DNA from: Planctomycetota bacterium
GTDB taxonomy: Bacteria; Planctomycetota; PUPC01; JACPCR01
Reading direction: 5' to 3'
DNA length: 53,475 nt
Assembly: GCA_016179685.1 (NCBI GenBank)
Contig: JACPCR010000089.1
Coordinates: 1-53,475 of the forward strand
Below, piece after piece: positions 33,374 to 42,168 of the stretch. A program made the position numbers and the translations under genes. The notes beneath the pieces were generated by a model that was given only the letters and a program-made list of their open reading frames with translations, did not search any database and was not told the DNA's origin. Each line of letters begins with the position of its first letter. The first letter of the stretch is position 1.

Positions 33374-36300
33374 TTGACCATCGGTCGGCTGCCGCTACTC
33401 CTCGCCGCTACCCTGGTCGCTTGCTACGCTGAGCCTGCGGCCAGCAGCCAGACTCAAGAAGCCAGCCTGGAGGAACAGTTCCTTCTGGACTGGCCACCCC
33501 AGCTAGTCTTCCGCACCTTCCGGTTTCAACCCGGCAGTTGCCACCCGGAATCCCTGCGTCTGCTGCTGGCCGACACGGGCGAGGAGATGCCGTTTCAGAT
33601 CGGCGAACTCGAGTTCGACCCGCGAGGAGCATTCCTGAACCGCTGCAAGCTAAGCTGGCGAACTGACCTTCCTGCGGGTTCGAAACGCCGGTGGGTGTTG
33701 CACTATGGCCCGGCCGCTCATCCACGCAGGGGATCATCCAGCCCCTTCAACTGGAAGCACACCGAGGGGCGGCTCGAGCTGGCCAACGGCCGACTGGCGC
33801 TCGCCATGCCCGCCCTCGGCGAAACGAACCTGGGATCGGCCAGGTCGATTCCTCCGCCGATCCGGGCGCTTCGAGGTCCGGATGGCGTATGGTTCGGCGA
33901 GGGAAGCTGGTCGAGTCTCTCACCGGTCTGGGAAACGCTTATCGTTGAGAGGACCGCGGACGGGCCAATCTTTGCTGAGGTGAGTCTTTCCTTCCGTGAC
34001 CCTGGCGGACTCGCTTATCAAGTCACGGTCCAGTTGCCCGCGGAGGAGGACTACGCGCTGATAGAGGAACGGTGCCCGGCGGTGTATCACGCGCAAGGCG
34101 GATGGACTCTCGACCTTTCGGCCAACTACCGGCCCGAACGAATTCGGGACTTCCGTGGCTATCAGGCTTTCCCACCGGGTCCGCTGGAGAAGAAGCCAGG
34201 CGTCGTGGCCCACCTTCGGCCCTGGACTTTCGCCCAAATCTTCACGCATCGGGACTACCTGGGCATCCTCCCATCCGAAGGGCGTCAAGACGCGGTGGGC
34301 CTGATGGCCATCAATGGCTCCTCCTGGCGCCGCGCTGACGGCCGACCTTACTGGCCCGAAGCCGACTTCTCCTCCCGTAATGGGTGGAAGCTGCCCGGCC
34401 TTGACCAGGCCGTCCAGGTCGTTCGTGAGGTCGGCGAGACAGTCCATGTCCGGTTTCCTCTCAGCGGCGGATACCGGGTTTCGGGCTTGGCTGTCTATGA
34501 CCACTCGCTCGACCGAGGTCGCTACGTCCTGGAAGACATTCGACACGAGGCCTCGGAAACTCCGCTCAGCGACGTGATGGAGATGATTCTGGACTGGCCG
34601 GAGAGCACTCCCAGGCCTCATCTCTACGGCAACCCGCAAGTTTTTGACGAAGCCCGGAAACGATTCGACCCCAATGATCCGTGGGTGTCTCACGCCTGCG
34701 CCGAATTCAAAGCCTTGATGAGCGGCAAGACGGCCGACGCCCAGGCTCTTCGCCTGTCCCTCCTCACGGAGGCCCAGAGCCTCAGCCGCTACTGGACGCC
34801 ACCAGAGCCATTCCCGCCGGCTGATCCCGAGCAGCCCAGGGTCCGCGCCGGTTACGTTGGCACGGGCCTGAGAGCCATCGAGGTCGGCCCAAAAGCCCGG
34901 AATCTGGCGGGGCGTTACGACCTCGCCTGCGCCTTGGGCATCCTGAACGAGGATGATCGGCGCAGGGTCCGCGCCGCGCTCGCCTTCGCCGCTTACAAGT
35001 TTGCTGATCCCGAATTCTTCGCCCCCTTGTGCGCCCTGGGCAATTTCAAGGTCGACGGCTACTTCTCCCTCGCCGTGATCGCTCTCACCTTCCCGGACCA
35101 CCCCCATTCGGCCCGCTGGCTGGCCGAGGCGCAACGGCAACTGGGCGAAGACCTGGACCAGGGCATATATCTCTACGAGAGCGGCGCTGGCAACGAATGT
35201 GAAATCTACCGGGCCATGAGCGTCAATTTCCTCACGCAGTTGGCTCTGCTCCTCAAAATCCACGGCCTGCCCGAGCTCGCCGGCCATCCCCGGCTCGCCG
35301 CCGCGCTCCAATGGTTCGTCGAATTCTCAGTCCCGCCCGTTCCTAGGCTCAGTCATGGCCTGCCCCGTGTCCTGCCGTTCGATGGAGACACGACCACGAC
35401 GACGGCTCAGGTCTATGGCATGTTCGGCCTCGGCGCCGTGCTCTACCGGGAGACCCGACCGGACCTTTCGAAGCTGCTGGCCTGGGCATGGAAGCAATCC
35501 GGACAGGAGCCTTTTCACGGGCACGGCATCAACAACCTGGGCGTCGTCAACGCGCTCTATCTCGACCGCAATCTGCAAGAATCGCCGCCCGACTCATTCC
35601 CGAGCAGGCAGGTGGAGGGCTATGGATTCGTCTTCCACAAGGACTGGGGCAAGCCGAACGAGTGGATGGTCTTCGGCAAGGCCGGCCCGGCCAGCGGGCA
35701 CTACCATCCATCCGATGGGGCCGTTCAGGTCTATGCCTACGGCAAGCCCCTGGTCATCGGCTACGGGAAGTATCCATACCTCACGGCGACCTGGCGCTAC
35801 ACCACGCTCCGGCTGGACGGCCGCAGCCACTGGTCGCGCGGCCAGACCGGGCCCGTCTTCACCTCCGAAGCCTGCGACGCGGCCGAACTGTTCGTCCCGG
35901 TTGAAAACGTCAGCCGCGATCGGGAAATGTCCATTTCCGAATTGGCGGCCACAGGCCAGTTCTTTCAGAGCACGTGGGACTCGGTCATGGATGTGCCGCC
36001 GTCTCATTTCGCCCGCACGATGATCTACGACCGTAAGGGCGGTTACGTCGTGCTCTACGACCGGGCCGGCCCTCGATACCCGAGCCACTGGTTTGCCCAC
36101 GTGCTCTCGGATTCTCACACGGCCTCGGACAGCGTCCTCCACTTCAGAGGACAACTGGGCGTCGATCTCGACCTTCACCTTCTCGAGCCCCGAGGGTCGC
36201 AACCCGTGGTCGAAGGCCCCGTCTCCAGCCAATACGCGGACGCGATCAAAGCGGCAAAACTGAACTGGTCGAACGACCACGTCGACCAGCAGGTCGTTCA

Positions 36301-36790
36301 CGTCTCCGGCCCGCCGCAAACGGACTACCTGGCCATCCTCCACCCGCGGCCAGCGGCCAGCCCGGGTCAGCCGCTGCGCATAGCCGCCCGGGACAAAGTG
36401 TGGGAGGTTCGCTCCGATGCAGGAACGAGCCACTTCATCTGTTCCCGGGAGGCCGTGCGCATCGAGGATGGCGATTTCCGATTTGAGGGACAGCGCGGTG
36501 CTGCGCTTCGGCACGCCGACCGGACGACGATCGTCCTGCTTGCGGGCATCCGGATTCAGGTGGGCCGCTGCGGATTAGAGGCGAGGGACCCTGTATCGGC
36601 TTTGGCGGAGATGCGGAACGGCCAATGGCATCGAATCCTGCTGCAATCCAGCGTCCGGACCACCATCACCCTCCAAGGCGCCAGCGGCCGCGAAATCACG
36701 GCCGAGCCTCATACGCCAGCTCTTCCCCTTTCCGGCGACCAGGTGGGCCTTGCGCTGGCGCCCGGCCTCACCGTCCTTTCATTCCCATAA
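33374..36790 (+). CDS. Heparinase II/III-like lipoprotein
   Basis: 1138 residues. The start is a TTG at 33374; a CTG at 33356 is the only alternative before the TAG at 33353. The N-terminus has a hydrophobic run ending LVAC, which fits a lipoprotein signal with Cys17 as the lipidated residue. Residues about 30-430 are beta-rich. Residues about 440-720 are helical and resemble the alpha/alpha-toroid of polysaccharide lyases. Residues about 745-1138 match the heparinase II/III beta-sandwich pattern, GHYHPSDGAVQVYAYGKPL followed by GYGKYPYL. Family enzymes cleave uronic-acid polysaccharides by beta-elimination. The exact substrate is unknown. The GGGGAGGG run directly abuts the TTG, an odd SD spacing that leaves the start open. 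Confidence 0.7.
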   Translation: MTIGRLPLLLAATLVACYAEPAASSQTQEASLEEQFLLDWPPQLVFRTFRFQPGSCHPESLRLLLADTGEEMPFQIGELEFDPRGAFLNRCKLSWRTDLPAGSKRRWVLHYGPAAHPRRGSSSPFNWKHTEGRLELANGRLALAMPALGETNLGSARSIPPPIRALRGPDGVWFGEGSWSSLSPVWETLIVERTADGPIFAEVSLSFRDPGGLAYQVTVQLPAEEDYALIEERCPAVYHAQGGWTLDLSANYRPERIRDFRGYQAFPPGPLEKKPGVVAHLRPWTFAQIFTHRDYLGILPSEGRQDAVGLMAINGSSWRRADGRPYWPEADFSSRNGWKLPGLDQAVQVVREVGETVHVRFPLSGGYRVSGLAVYDHSLDRGRYVLEDIRHEASETPLSDVMEMILDWPESTPRPHLYGNPQVFDEARKRFDPNDPWVSHACAEFKALMSGKTADAQALRLSLLTEAQSLSRYWTPPEPFPPADPEQPRVRAGYVGTGLRAIEVGPKARNLAGRYDLACALGILNEDDRRRVRAALAFAAYKFADPEFFAPLCALGNFKVDGYFSLAVIALTFPDHPHSARWLAEAQRQLGEDLDQGIYLYESGAGNECEIYRAMSVNFLTQLALLLKIHGLPELAGHPRLAAALQWFVEFSVPPVPRLSHGLPRVLPFDGDTTTTTAQVYGMFGLGAVLYRETRPDLSKLLAWAWKQSGQEPFHGHGINNLGVVNALYLDRNLQESPPDSFPSRQVEGYGFVFHKDWGKPNEWMVFGKAGPASGHYHPSDGAVQVYAYGKPLVIGYGKYPYLTATWRYTTLRLDGRSHWSRGQTGPVFTSEACDAAELFVPVENVSRDREMSISELAATGQFFQSTWDSVMDVPPSHFARTMIYDRKGGYVVLYDRAGPRYPSHWFAHVLSDSHTASDSVLHFRGQLGVDLDLHLLEPRGSQPVVEGPVSSQYADAIKAAKLNWSNDHVDQQVVHVSGPPQTDYLAILHPRPAASPGQPLRIAARDKVWEVRSDAGTSHFICSREAVRIEDGDFRFEGQRGAALRHADRTTIVLLAGIRIQVGRCGLEARDPVSALAEMRNGQWHRILLQSSVRTTITLQGASGREITAEPHTPALPLSGDQVGLALAPGLTVLSFP

Positions 36791-36833
36791 AGGCCAGGAC
36801 TCGACGCGTGCCCTTCACGGCAGTAGACGCGCC

Positions 36834-36861
36834 TTGAATCTCAAATGTCGCTCTGTAGGAT
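36834..36861 (+). promoter_or_regulatory. Possible promoter for aroC
   Basis: TTGAAT (36834-36839), a 16-base spacer and TAGGAT (36856-36861). Each box is four or five of six to consensus. It lies about 85 bases before the GTG start of aroC. Confidence 0.4.
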
Positions 36862-36945
36862 CGCTGTCTACTCGGCATCTCCGTCACCGGCCCACGCGTC
36901 TCCGGCCGGAGAGAACGTGGTGATCCCCGCAGGCAGCGAGCCCTC

Positions 36946-38049
36946 GTGTCCAGCACTTTCGGAAAAGCCTTTCAGGTCCATACATGGGGCGAATCCCACG
37001 GCCCCTCCGTCGGCGCCGTTATCGATGGCTGCCCCTCGGGGCTCGAAATTTCCCGCGAGGAAATCCAGAAGGAACTGGACCGCCGCAAGCCCGGCCAGAG
37101 CGCGGTCACCACGCCGAGGGGCGAAGCTGACGCCGTCGAAATCCTGTCCGGCGTCTTCGAGGGCAAGACCCTGGGCACCCCGATCGCCCTGGTGGTCCAT
37201 ACGAAAGACGCGGATTCGAGCAAGTACGAGCCGCTGCGCAACAAGCCGCGCCCGGGCCACGCCGATTACACCTGGATGATGAAGTTCGGACATTTCGACT
37301 GGCGCGGCGGCGGCCGGGCCTCTGCACGGGAGACCGTGGGCCGCGTCGCCGCGGGAGCGATCGCCCGCAAGCTCCTCATTCACGCGGGCATCCGCGTCAT
37401 CGCCTACACCACCCGCATCGGGCCGGTGGTCTGCCCCAGTCCCGACCCCTTCGAACCGGGTCTGGCTTCGCGGATTGAATCGAACCCGGTGCGCGCGGCG
37501 GACCCTGACGTGGCTCGTGAAATGGAAGCAGCCATCCTGGCCGCCAAGGAGGCCAAGGATTCCGTCGGCGGCGTCATCGAAGTCGTAGCCACAGGCGTGC
37601 CCGCAGGTCTCGGCGAGCCGGTCTTCGAAAAGCTCGACGCGGCCATCGCCCACGCCCTCATGACGCTCCCGGCCACCAAGGGAGTCGAAGTGGGAGGTGG
37701 ATTCGGACTCGCACAGGTCCGCGGCAGCGAATCCAACGACATCTGGTATCTCAATGACCAGGGCAAGATGGCCACCCGCACCAACAACTCCGGCGGCATC
37801 CTCGGCGGCATTTCCGACGGCATGCCCATCGTGGCCCGCGTCGCCTTCAAGCCGCCCTCTTCCATCCCGAGGCCTCAGGACACCGTCGATCTGGCAACGA
37901 TGACGAGCACACGTATCGAAGTCAAAGGCCGCCACGATCCCTGCGTGCTTCCCCGCGCCGTCCCGATCGTCGAGGCCATGGTCGCCCTGGTGCTCGCGGA
38001 CCACGCCCTCCGGCAGGGCCTCTTTCCCCGCAGCCTGGTCGCGAGATGA
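36946..38049 (+). CDS. aroC: Chorismate synthase
   Basis: 367 residues from a GTG at 36946, which starts exactly at the family N-terminus (M)SSTFGKAFQVHTWGESHG. It converts EPSP to chorismate with reduced FMN, the last shared step of aromatic amino-acid synthesis. The three signatures are all present: GESHGPSVGAVIDGCPSG, GHADYTWMMKFGHFDWRGGGRASARET in pieces around residues 105-130, and the C-terminal RHDPCVLPRAVPIVEAM. The length is normal. It stands alone between a lipoprotein gene and a convergent methyltransferase. Confidence 0.96.
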   Translation: MSSTFGKAFQVHTWGESHGPSVGAVIDGCPSGLEISREEIQKELDRRKPGQSAVTTPRGEADAVEILSGVFEGKTLGTPIALVVHTKDADSSKYEPLRNKPRPGHADYTWMMKFGHFDWRGGGRASARETVGRVAAGAIARKLLIHAGIRVIAYTTRIGPVVCPSPDPFEPGLASRIESNPVRAADPDVAREMEAAILAAKEAKDSVGGVIEVVATGVPAGLGEPVFEKLDAAIAHALMTLPATKGVEVGGGFGLAQVRGSESNDIWYLNDQGKMATRTNNSGGILGGISDGMPIVARVAFKPPSSIPRPQDTVDLATMTSTRIEVKGRHDPCVLPRAVPIVEAMVALVLADHALRQGLFPRSLVAR

Positions 38050-38124
38050 CGGAAAGGGATACGCCGAGCCGCTAGGCCTTAGAGATTTGTAAACGAACCA
38101 GGGCTCGCGCGTACGAGCCGCCGT

Positions 38125-38778
38125 TTACTCGGCCTTCTTGGCCACGACGAAGGCCTGCTGGCCAAAAAACCGGTGAGCGAAAGGCATCCGCAAGTAAACC
38201 TTGACCAGAAAAATCGACCTCGGCAGCCGGCTCTTGGTGGTGTAGGGGAGAAATCGGGGCCGGCACTCGACCACCCGAAAACCGTTCACCTCGAGAACCT
38301 CGCTCAAGCTGCGGTCGTCCAGCGCCGTCACATGATCGAAGAACATCCAGTAGTCGCGATAGCAATAGCGGTAATTCGGCTGAAGAATGAGGAAAGAACC
38401 TCCCGCCTTGAGGACGCGCCGGACCTCGCAGATGGTCTTCACAATGTCCGGTCGGGTCAGGTGCTCGAAAAAATTGCTTGTGAAGGCCACGTCGATCGAT
38501 CCCTCGGCGATCGCTCCCATGTCCGTTGAGCCCGATACGATGGCCTGCACGTCGGGATTCTTGAACTTCTGGACGTCAGGATTGAGGTCGAGGGCGATTT
38601 TTTTTCTCGCTTCAATGTGATTGATGAACTCGCAATAACCCGCGGCGACGTCCAGAACCACTGAATCTCGCGGAACGTATGCTTGGAAAAAATCGCTGCA
38701 CAGGACGTGATACAGCTTCCTTCGAAAGTCGATTTCCTGGCTGAATCGTCGTTCGTAGATTTTCTGCAATTCTTCCAT
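38125..38778 (-). CDS. Class I SAM-dependent methyltransferase
   Basis: 217 residues from the ATG at 38778 (MEELQKIYERRFSQ). The frame stays open to 38970, but that extension is encoded by the hairpin H3 and is unlikely to be protein. The SAM-binding motif I is VVLDVAAGYCEFINHIEA, followed by the acidic loop IALDLNPD, motif IV DVAFTSNFFEHL and EVRRVLKAGGSFLILQPN. The C-terminal part (RSIFLVKVYLRMPF) may touch the membrane. Relatives act on lipids, sugars or small molecules in envelope synthesis; the substrate is not known. No good SD precedes either start. Confidence 0.85.
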   Translation of the reverse strand: MEELQKIYERRFSQEIDFRRKLYHVLCSDFFQAYVPRDSVVLDVAAGYCEFINHIEARKKIALDLNPDVQKFKNPDVQAIVSGSTDMGAIAEGSIDVAFTSNFFEHLTRPDIVKTICEVRRVLKAGGSFLILQPNYRYCYRDYWMFFDHVTALDDRSLSEVLEVNGFRVVECRPRFLPYTTKSRLPRSIFLVKVYLRMPFAHRFFGQQAFVVAKKAE

Positions 38779-38911
38779 AGGTACGAAATTTCTTGCCGAA
38801 GTGGGCAAGTGACCGCCCTCCAGTCCATCATCCTTCCAGGCACTTCCCTCGGAAACTCTTACCCAAGTCCATCCGGCCAGAAAGTGTTCGGCATTATTCC
38901 TGAACGGATTG

Positions 38912-38962
38912 GCGGGTACACTTGGACGGAAATGCAGTGCATTCCCGTCCAAGTGTACCCGC
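38912..38962. repeat. Long hairpin H3, upstream of the operon promoter
   Basis: Arms 38912-38929 and 38945-38962 are perfect 18-base reverse complements. After one A/C mismatch a further 5 bp pair (38931-38935 with 38939-38943), leaving a 3-base loop. Its right end is one base from the -35 box of the promoter that follows, so it could bind a regulator or insulate the promoter. Confidence 0.85.
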
Positions 38963-38963
38963 T

Positions 38964-38992
38964 TTGACACCGATCCGCATATCGGCTATAAA
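38964..38992 (+). promoter_or_regulatory. Near-consensus promoter of the membrane operon
   Basis: A perfect TTGACA (38964-38969), a 17-base spacer and TATAAA (38987-38992). The spacer contains the inverted repeat CCGAT (38970-38974) and ATCGG (38981-38985), a possible operator. Transcription would begin near 38999, giving a 170-base leader that contains hairpin H2. Confidence 0.8.
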
Positions 38993-39034
38993 TCGTGCGT
39001 TCCATGAGTTCAGCCAGAACGTGCACGGTTGCGA

Positions 39035-39082
39035 TAGCAGACGAGTTCGCAAGCGCGGATGCACTTGCGAACTCGTCTGCTA
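39035..39082. repeat. Long perfect hairpin H2, in the operon leader
   Basis: Arms 39035-39053 and 39064-39082 are perfect 19-base reverse complements around a 10-base loop. It shares its stem core with H1 at 93-136. Located in the predicted 5' leader, 88 bases before the first start codon, it would be a very stable RNA stem. Confidence 0.85.
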
Positions 39083-39169
39083 GGCGGGCGGGAAACAGGG
39101 CTCTCCGAATTATTGTATCGGCTTCAGAGCCCCATCCGGCATTCCTTTTGCTCTGCCCGGACAGGACGT

Positions 39170-40141
39170 ATGTTCCCCCGGATTCGCGCGATCGCTGGCA
39201 ATACGCTCTCCGAGACCCTGCGCCAGCCTGTCTTCGGTGTCGTCCTTCTCGCGGCCCTCGGGCTCATCGCCCTCAGCCCGGCGTTCACCATGTTCAGCTT
39301 GGTGAACCATATCCGGCTCGTCAAGGACATGGGGCTCGCCACGCTCCTGGTCGCCGGGTTTCTCCTGGCCGTTCTCGCCGCCACCGCCGTCATCACGGAA
39401 GAAATCCGAAAGCAGACCGTCCTCACCGTCGTGTCAAAGCCTGTCGGGCGGTTTGAATTCATTCTGGGGAAGTACCTGGGAATCTTCGCTGCCTTGGCGA
39501 TCGCCGGTTACCTGATGATTCTAACGCTGGCGATGACGTGCCGCGTGGGAGTGCCCGCCGCCGTGACGACCCCACTGGACGTCGGGGCCATCATCGGCCT
39601 CCTGGCCGCATTCTCCCTCGCCCTTCTCGGCGCCCTGGTCGCCAATTATCTCCTGGACCGGCCATTCCCCTCCACCGCCATCCTTCTCGGTGTGCTGACC
39701 TTCACCCTCGCCTTCGTGATCGTCGGTTTCCTCCCGCCCGTCGCCGAGTCACTGAAGCTGATCACCTTCCACTATGATTTCTCCATCATCCTGGCCGGAG
39801 CGTTGATCCTCCCGGCCCTCGAGGTCCTCGCCGCCGTAGCGGTTGCGGCTTCCACACGCCTCAATCCCTTGCTCACCTTGGGTGTCTGCGCCGTGTTCTT
39901 TGGTATCGGACTCGCCGGGGACTATGCCCTGGGCCGCCTGGCCGTCTCCTCGGTCCCGGCGGACCTTGTTTACCGAATGATGTTCAACATCCAGATTTTT
40001 TCGCTCGCCGATGCGGCCTCTGCAGGCCGCGAGATTCCCTGGCACTATATCGGACGGGCCGCGCTCTACGCGGTCACCTATCAGGCCGCGGCTCTCTCCG
40101 CCGCCTTTCTGCTGTTCGAGAGCCGCGAGGTCGCACGCTGA
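39170..40141 (+). CDS. ABC-2-type permease, first of two
   Basis: 323 residues from the ATG at 39170 with AGGA five bases upstream. Six hydrophobic helices: about 18-43, 57-77, 103-126, 138-165, 170-195 and 215-290 (the last region probably two). The segment TAVITEEIRKQTVLTVVSKPVGRFEFILGKYLG is typical of ABC-2 membrane subunits, where a short amphipathic region precedes the re-entry helix. It lacks an ATPase of its own; the ABC ATPase at 46228-47475 lies in the same operon beside a second permease. The substrate is unknown. Confidence 0.82.
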   Translation: MFPRIRAIAGNTLSETLRQPVFGVVLLAALGLIALSPAFTMFSLVNHIRLVKDMGLATLLVAGFLLAVLAATAVITEEIRKQTVLTVVSKPVGRFEFILGKYLGIFAALAIAGYLMILTLAMTCRVGVPAAVTTPLDVGAIIGLLAAFSLALLGALVANYLLDRPFPSTAILLGVLTFTLAFVIVGFLPPVAESLKLITFHYDFSIILAGALILPALEVLAAVAVAASTRLNPLLTLGVCAVFFGIGLAGDYALGRLAVSSVPADLVYRMMFNIQIFSLADAASAGREIPWHYIGRAALYAVTYQAAALSAAFLLFESREVAR

Positions 40142-40144
40142 ACC

Positions 40145-42160
40145 ATGGAATCGTCCCTCAAGGCAGGTGAACAGGCCGGCGCCCCTCTCGTCCCATCCGA
40201 TCGGGCCGAGACCGTTGCTCTCGCCGGCCTGGCCCTTCAAGGCGTCCTGGCCATCCTCACCCTGGGCGTTTACCTCTACTCGGGCTTTGAGAAACATCTG
40301 GCGCTGCGGGGCTCCGCTCCCGTCCTCGCCGAGTTCCTTCACCTCCTGCCGGGCACGGCCCTCTGGCTGCTGGCCTATCTCCGCCAGAGGCTGGCCCGAA
40401 TCGCCGAGGAAGAGGAACGGGAGCTGGACCGGCTTCGCCAGCGGCCCGACGCGTCCAGCTCTCTTTTCGAGTCCGATCGGAGGCCCGAGGCCTATAGCGC
40501 TCGGGGACGGCAACTCAAGCTCGAACGGATACTGGTGCCCGCCGCGACGCTTCTCACCGCGGCGGCCATGATCACCTTGGGCGGCCTCGCGCTCGCCAGT
40601 CCTTCCAAAGCCCAGCCGGAGGCGCTCCAAGTGAAGCTTGGCGTCACCGCGGCCCTCCTGGTCGCTCTCGCTTTCGCCGCCTTCGTCTTCAGCCAGTACG
40701 CCATCGGCCTCTCCTCCGAGTCCTCGTGCCGCAAGCTGCGGCCGCCAGCGGCTTACCTTCTCTCCAACAGCTTCGTCCTGTTCCTGGATGCCGTCGCCCT
40801 CGTCCTGCTCCGAGCCCACTTGCCGCTCCTCCACCTCATCCTCACCACGGCCATCCCCCTCGGCGTGGCGCTCCTCGGGCTCGAATACGTCTTGAACTTC
40901 GTCCTCGACTTCTTCCGGCCCCGAGTGCCCGGCAAGGAGCTTCGGCCAGCCTATGACAGTCGCCTGCTCGGACTGTTCGCCGAGCCGGGCAGCCTGTGGG
41001 GCGCCGTCGCCGACACCCTCGATTATCAGTTCGGATTCCGTGTCTCCCGCACCTGGTTCGTCCACTTCCTCGCTCGGCTCGCCCTGCCCCTGATCGCCTT
41101 TCAGCTCCTTTCCGGGCTTCTCCTGACCTGCCTGGTCATCGTCGGACCCGAGGAGGCCGTTCTCGTCGAGCGTCTGGGCAGGCCCCGCGTCCAGTTCTCG
41201 CCAGGCCTCCATTTCAAGCTCCCCTGGCCCATCGAACAGGCCCGGTCCCTCCCGGCCGAAAGCCTGCAGAGCCTCATCATCGGATTCCATGCCGGGGACG
41301 AGGATTCGGATGAAGAGGACGAGCATGGGCACTCCCACGGCGGCCAGCGGCCGGCGCTTCCGCGGGGCATGGTGGTCTGGACCCAGCCCCACCACGTGCA
41401 GGAGGATTACATTCTCGTGGCGAGCCGCGGCATGCCCGGGACGACGGCAGCCGAGCCTGCCAGCGGCAACGCCGCTCCCGGCGGCGCCGAGCACAGCGTC
41501 CCGGTCAACCTCCTGTCCCTCTCCCTCGTTCTGCATTTCCAGATCATCGACGCAGCCGAGTACCTCTACGGATATCAATCGCCCCGCCATTTCCTGGAAA
41601 ACCTGGCTTACCGCGAGCTGGTGAAGCTGGCCAGCTCGACGGACATGCACGAGATCATGGGGCCCCGGCGGCTCAACCTGGCACAGGAGATTCGCGAGCG
41701 CCTCGAGGCGCAGATCGCCAACGCCCGAATCGGCGTACGAATCCACGACCTCGGTTTCCTGGAAGTCCACCCGCCGGTGCATGTGGGCCAGGCCTTCGAG
41801 GCCATCGTCGAAGCGCAGGTGCACAGCGAGAGCCTCATCGTTCAGGCCCGCTCCGAAGCGGAAAAGACCGTCCGGGAGGCCGAATCGCAGGCCCATTCCC
41901 TTCTTCAGGAAGCCCTGGCCTACCAGTTCCAACGCGTCGAAATAGGGCGGTCCACCGGCCTGAGCTTCGACCACCACCTCGCCGCCTATCAGGCCGGACG
42001 TCAGCTCTACCTCTCCCGATACCGGCTTCTGGCCATGGAGGAAGCCCTGCGAGGCAAGCGCAAGCTTGTCCTGCCGTCCAAGATGGGCCAGCAGCGCCTG
42101 ATCCTGAAGCTCGAAGACCGGCTTCAGGCGGATCTTCTCCAGATCGATCTCCAGAAGTGA
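40145..42160 (+). CDS. Multi-pass SPFH (band 7/HflK-like) protein
   Basis: 671 residues, starting three bases after the previous stop. Unlike normal HflK it has about seven transmembrane helices (residues 25-330) before the SPFH domain. The SPFH domain starts at GPEEAVLVERLGRPRVQFSPGLHFKLPWP (about residue 336), continues through HQFxIIDAAEYLYGY-type strand words and ends in a coiled coil (residues about 560-640, RSEAEKTVREAESQAHSLLQ). An acidic-histidine loop, GDEDSDEEDEHGHSHGG (41294-41343), sits inside the SPFH domain and looks metal-binding. SPFH proteins form ring-shaped membrane cages and modulate proteases or transporters. Two further SPFH genes follow, then a P-type metal ATPase. Confidence 0.85.
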   Translation: MESSLKAGEQAGAPLVPSDRAETVALAGLALQGVLAILTLGVYLYSGFEKHLALRGSAPVLAEFLHLLPGTALWLLAYLRQRLARIAEEEERELDRLRQRPDASSSLFESDRRPEAYSARGRQLKLERILVPAATLLTAAAMITLGGLALASPSKAQPEALQVKLGVTAALLVALAFAAFVFSQYAIGLSSESSCRKLRPPAAYLLSNSFVLFLDAVALVLLRAHLPLLHLILTTAIPLGVALLGLEYVLNFVLDFFRPRVPGKELRPAYDSRLLGLFAEPGSLWGAVADTLDYQFGFRVSRTWFVHFLARLALPLIAFQLLSGLLLTCLVIVGPEEAVLVERLGRPRVQFSPGLHFKLPWPIEQARSLPAESLQSLIIGFHAGDEDSDEEDEHGHSHGGQRPALPRGMVVWTQPHHVQEDYILVASRGMPGTTAAEPASGNAAPGGAEHSVPVNLLSLSLVLHFQIIDAAEYLYGYQSPRHFLENLAYRELVKLASSTDMHEIMGPRRLNLAQEIRERLEAQIANARIGVRIHDLGFLEVHPPVHVGQAFEAIVEAQVHSESLIVQARSEAEKTVREAESQAHSLLQEALAYQFQRVEIGRSTGLSFDHHLAAYQAGRQLYLSRYRLLAMEEALRGKRKLVLPSKMGQQRLILKLEDRLQADLLQIDLQK

Positions 42161-42168
42161 GGTCCACT

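Larger units (their letters stand above)
38779..39169. other. Divergent control region of the membrane operon
   Basis: A 391-base gap holding, in order, hairpin H3 (38912-38962), the promoter of the plus-strand operon (38964-38992) and hairpin H2 (39035-39082) in its leader. No other gene is seen. Confidence 0.7.

Noticed and set aside
38779..38970. N-terminal extension of the methyltransferase through hairpin H3
   Set aside because: The extra 64 codons are encoded largely by the hairpin and control region, and the shorter start matches the fold's usual beginning.
39749..41977. Long open frame antisense to the permease and SPFH genes
   Set aside because: Same reason: the plus strand has clear membrane and SPFH domains with coupled starts.
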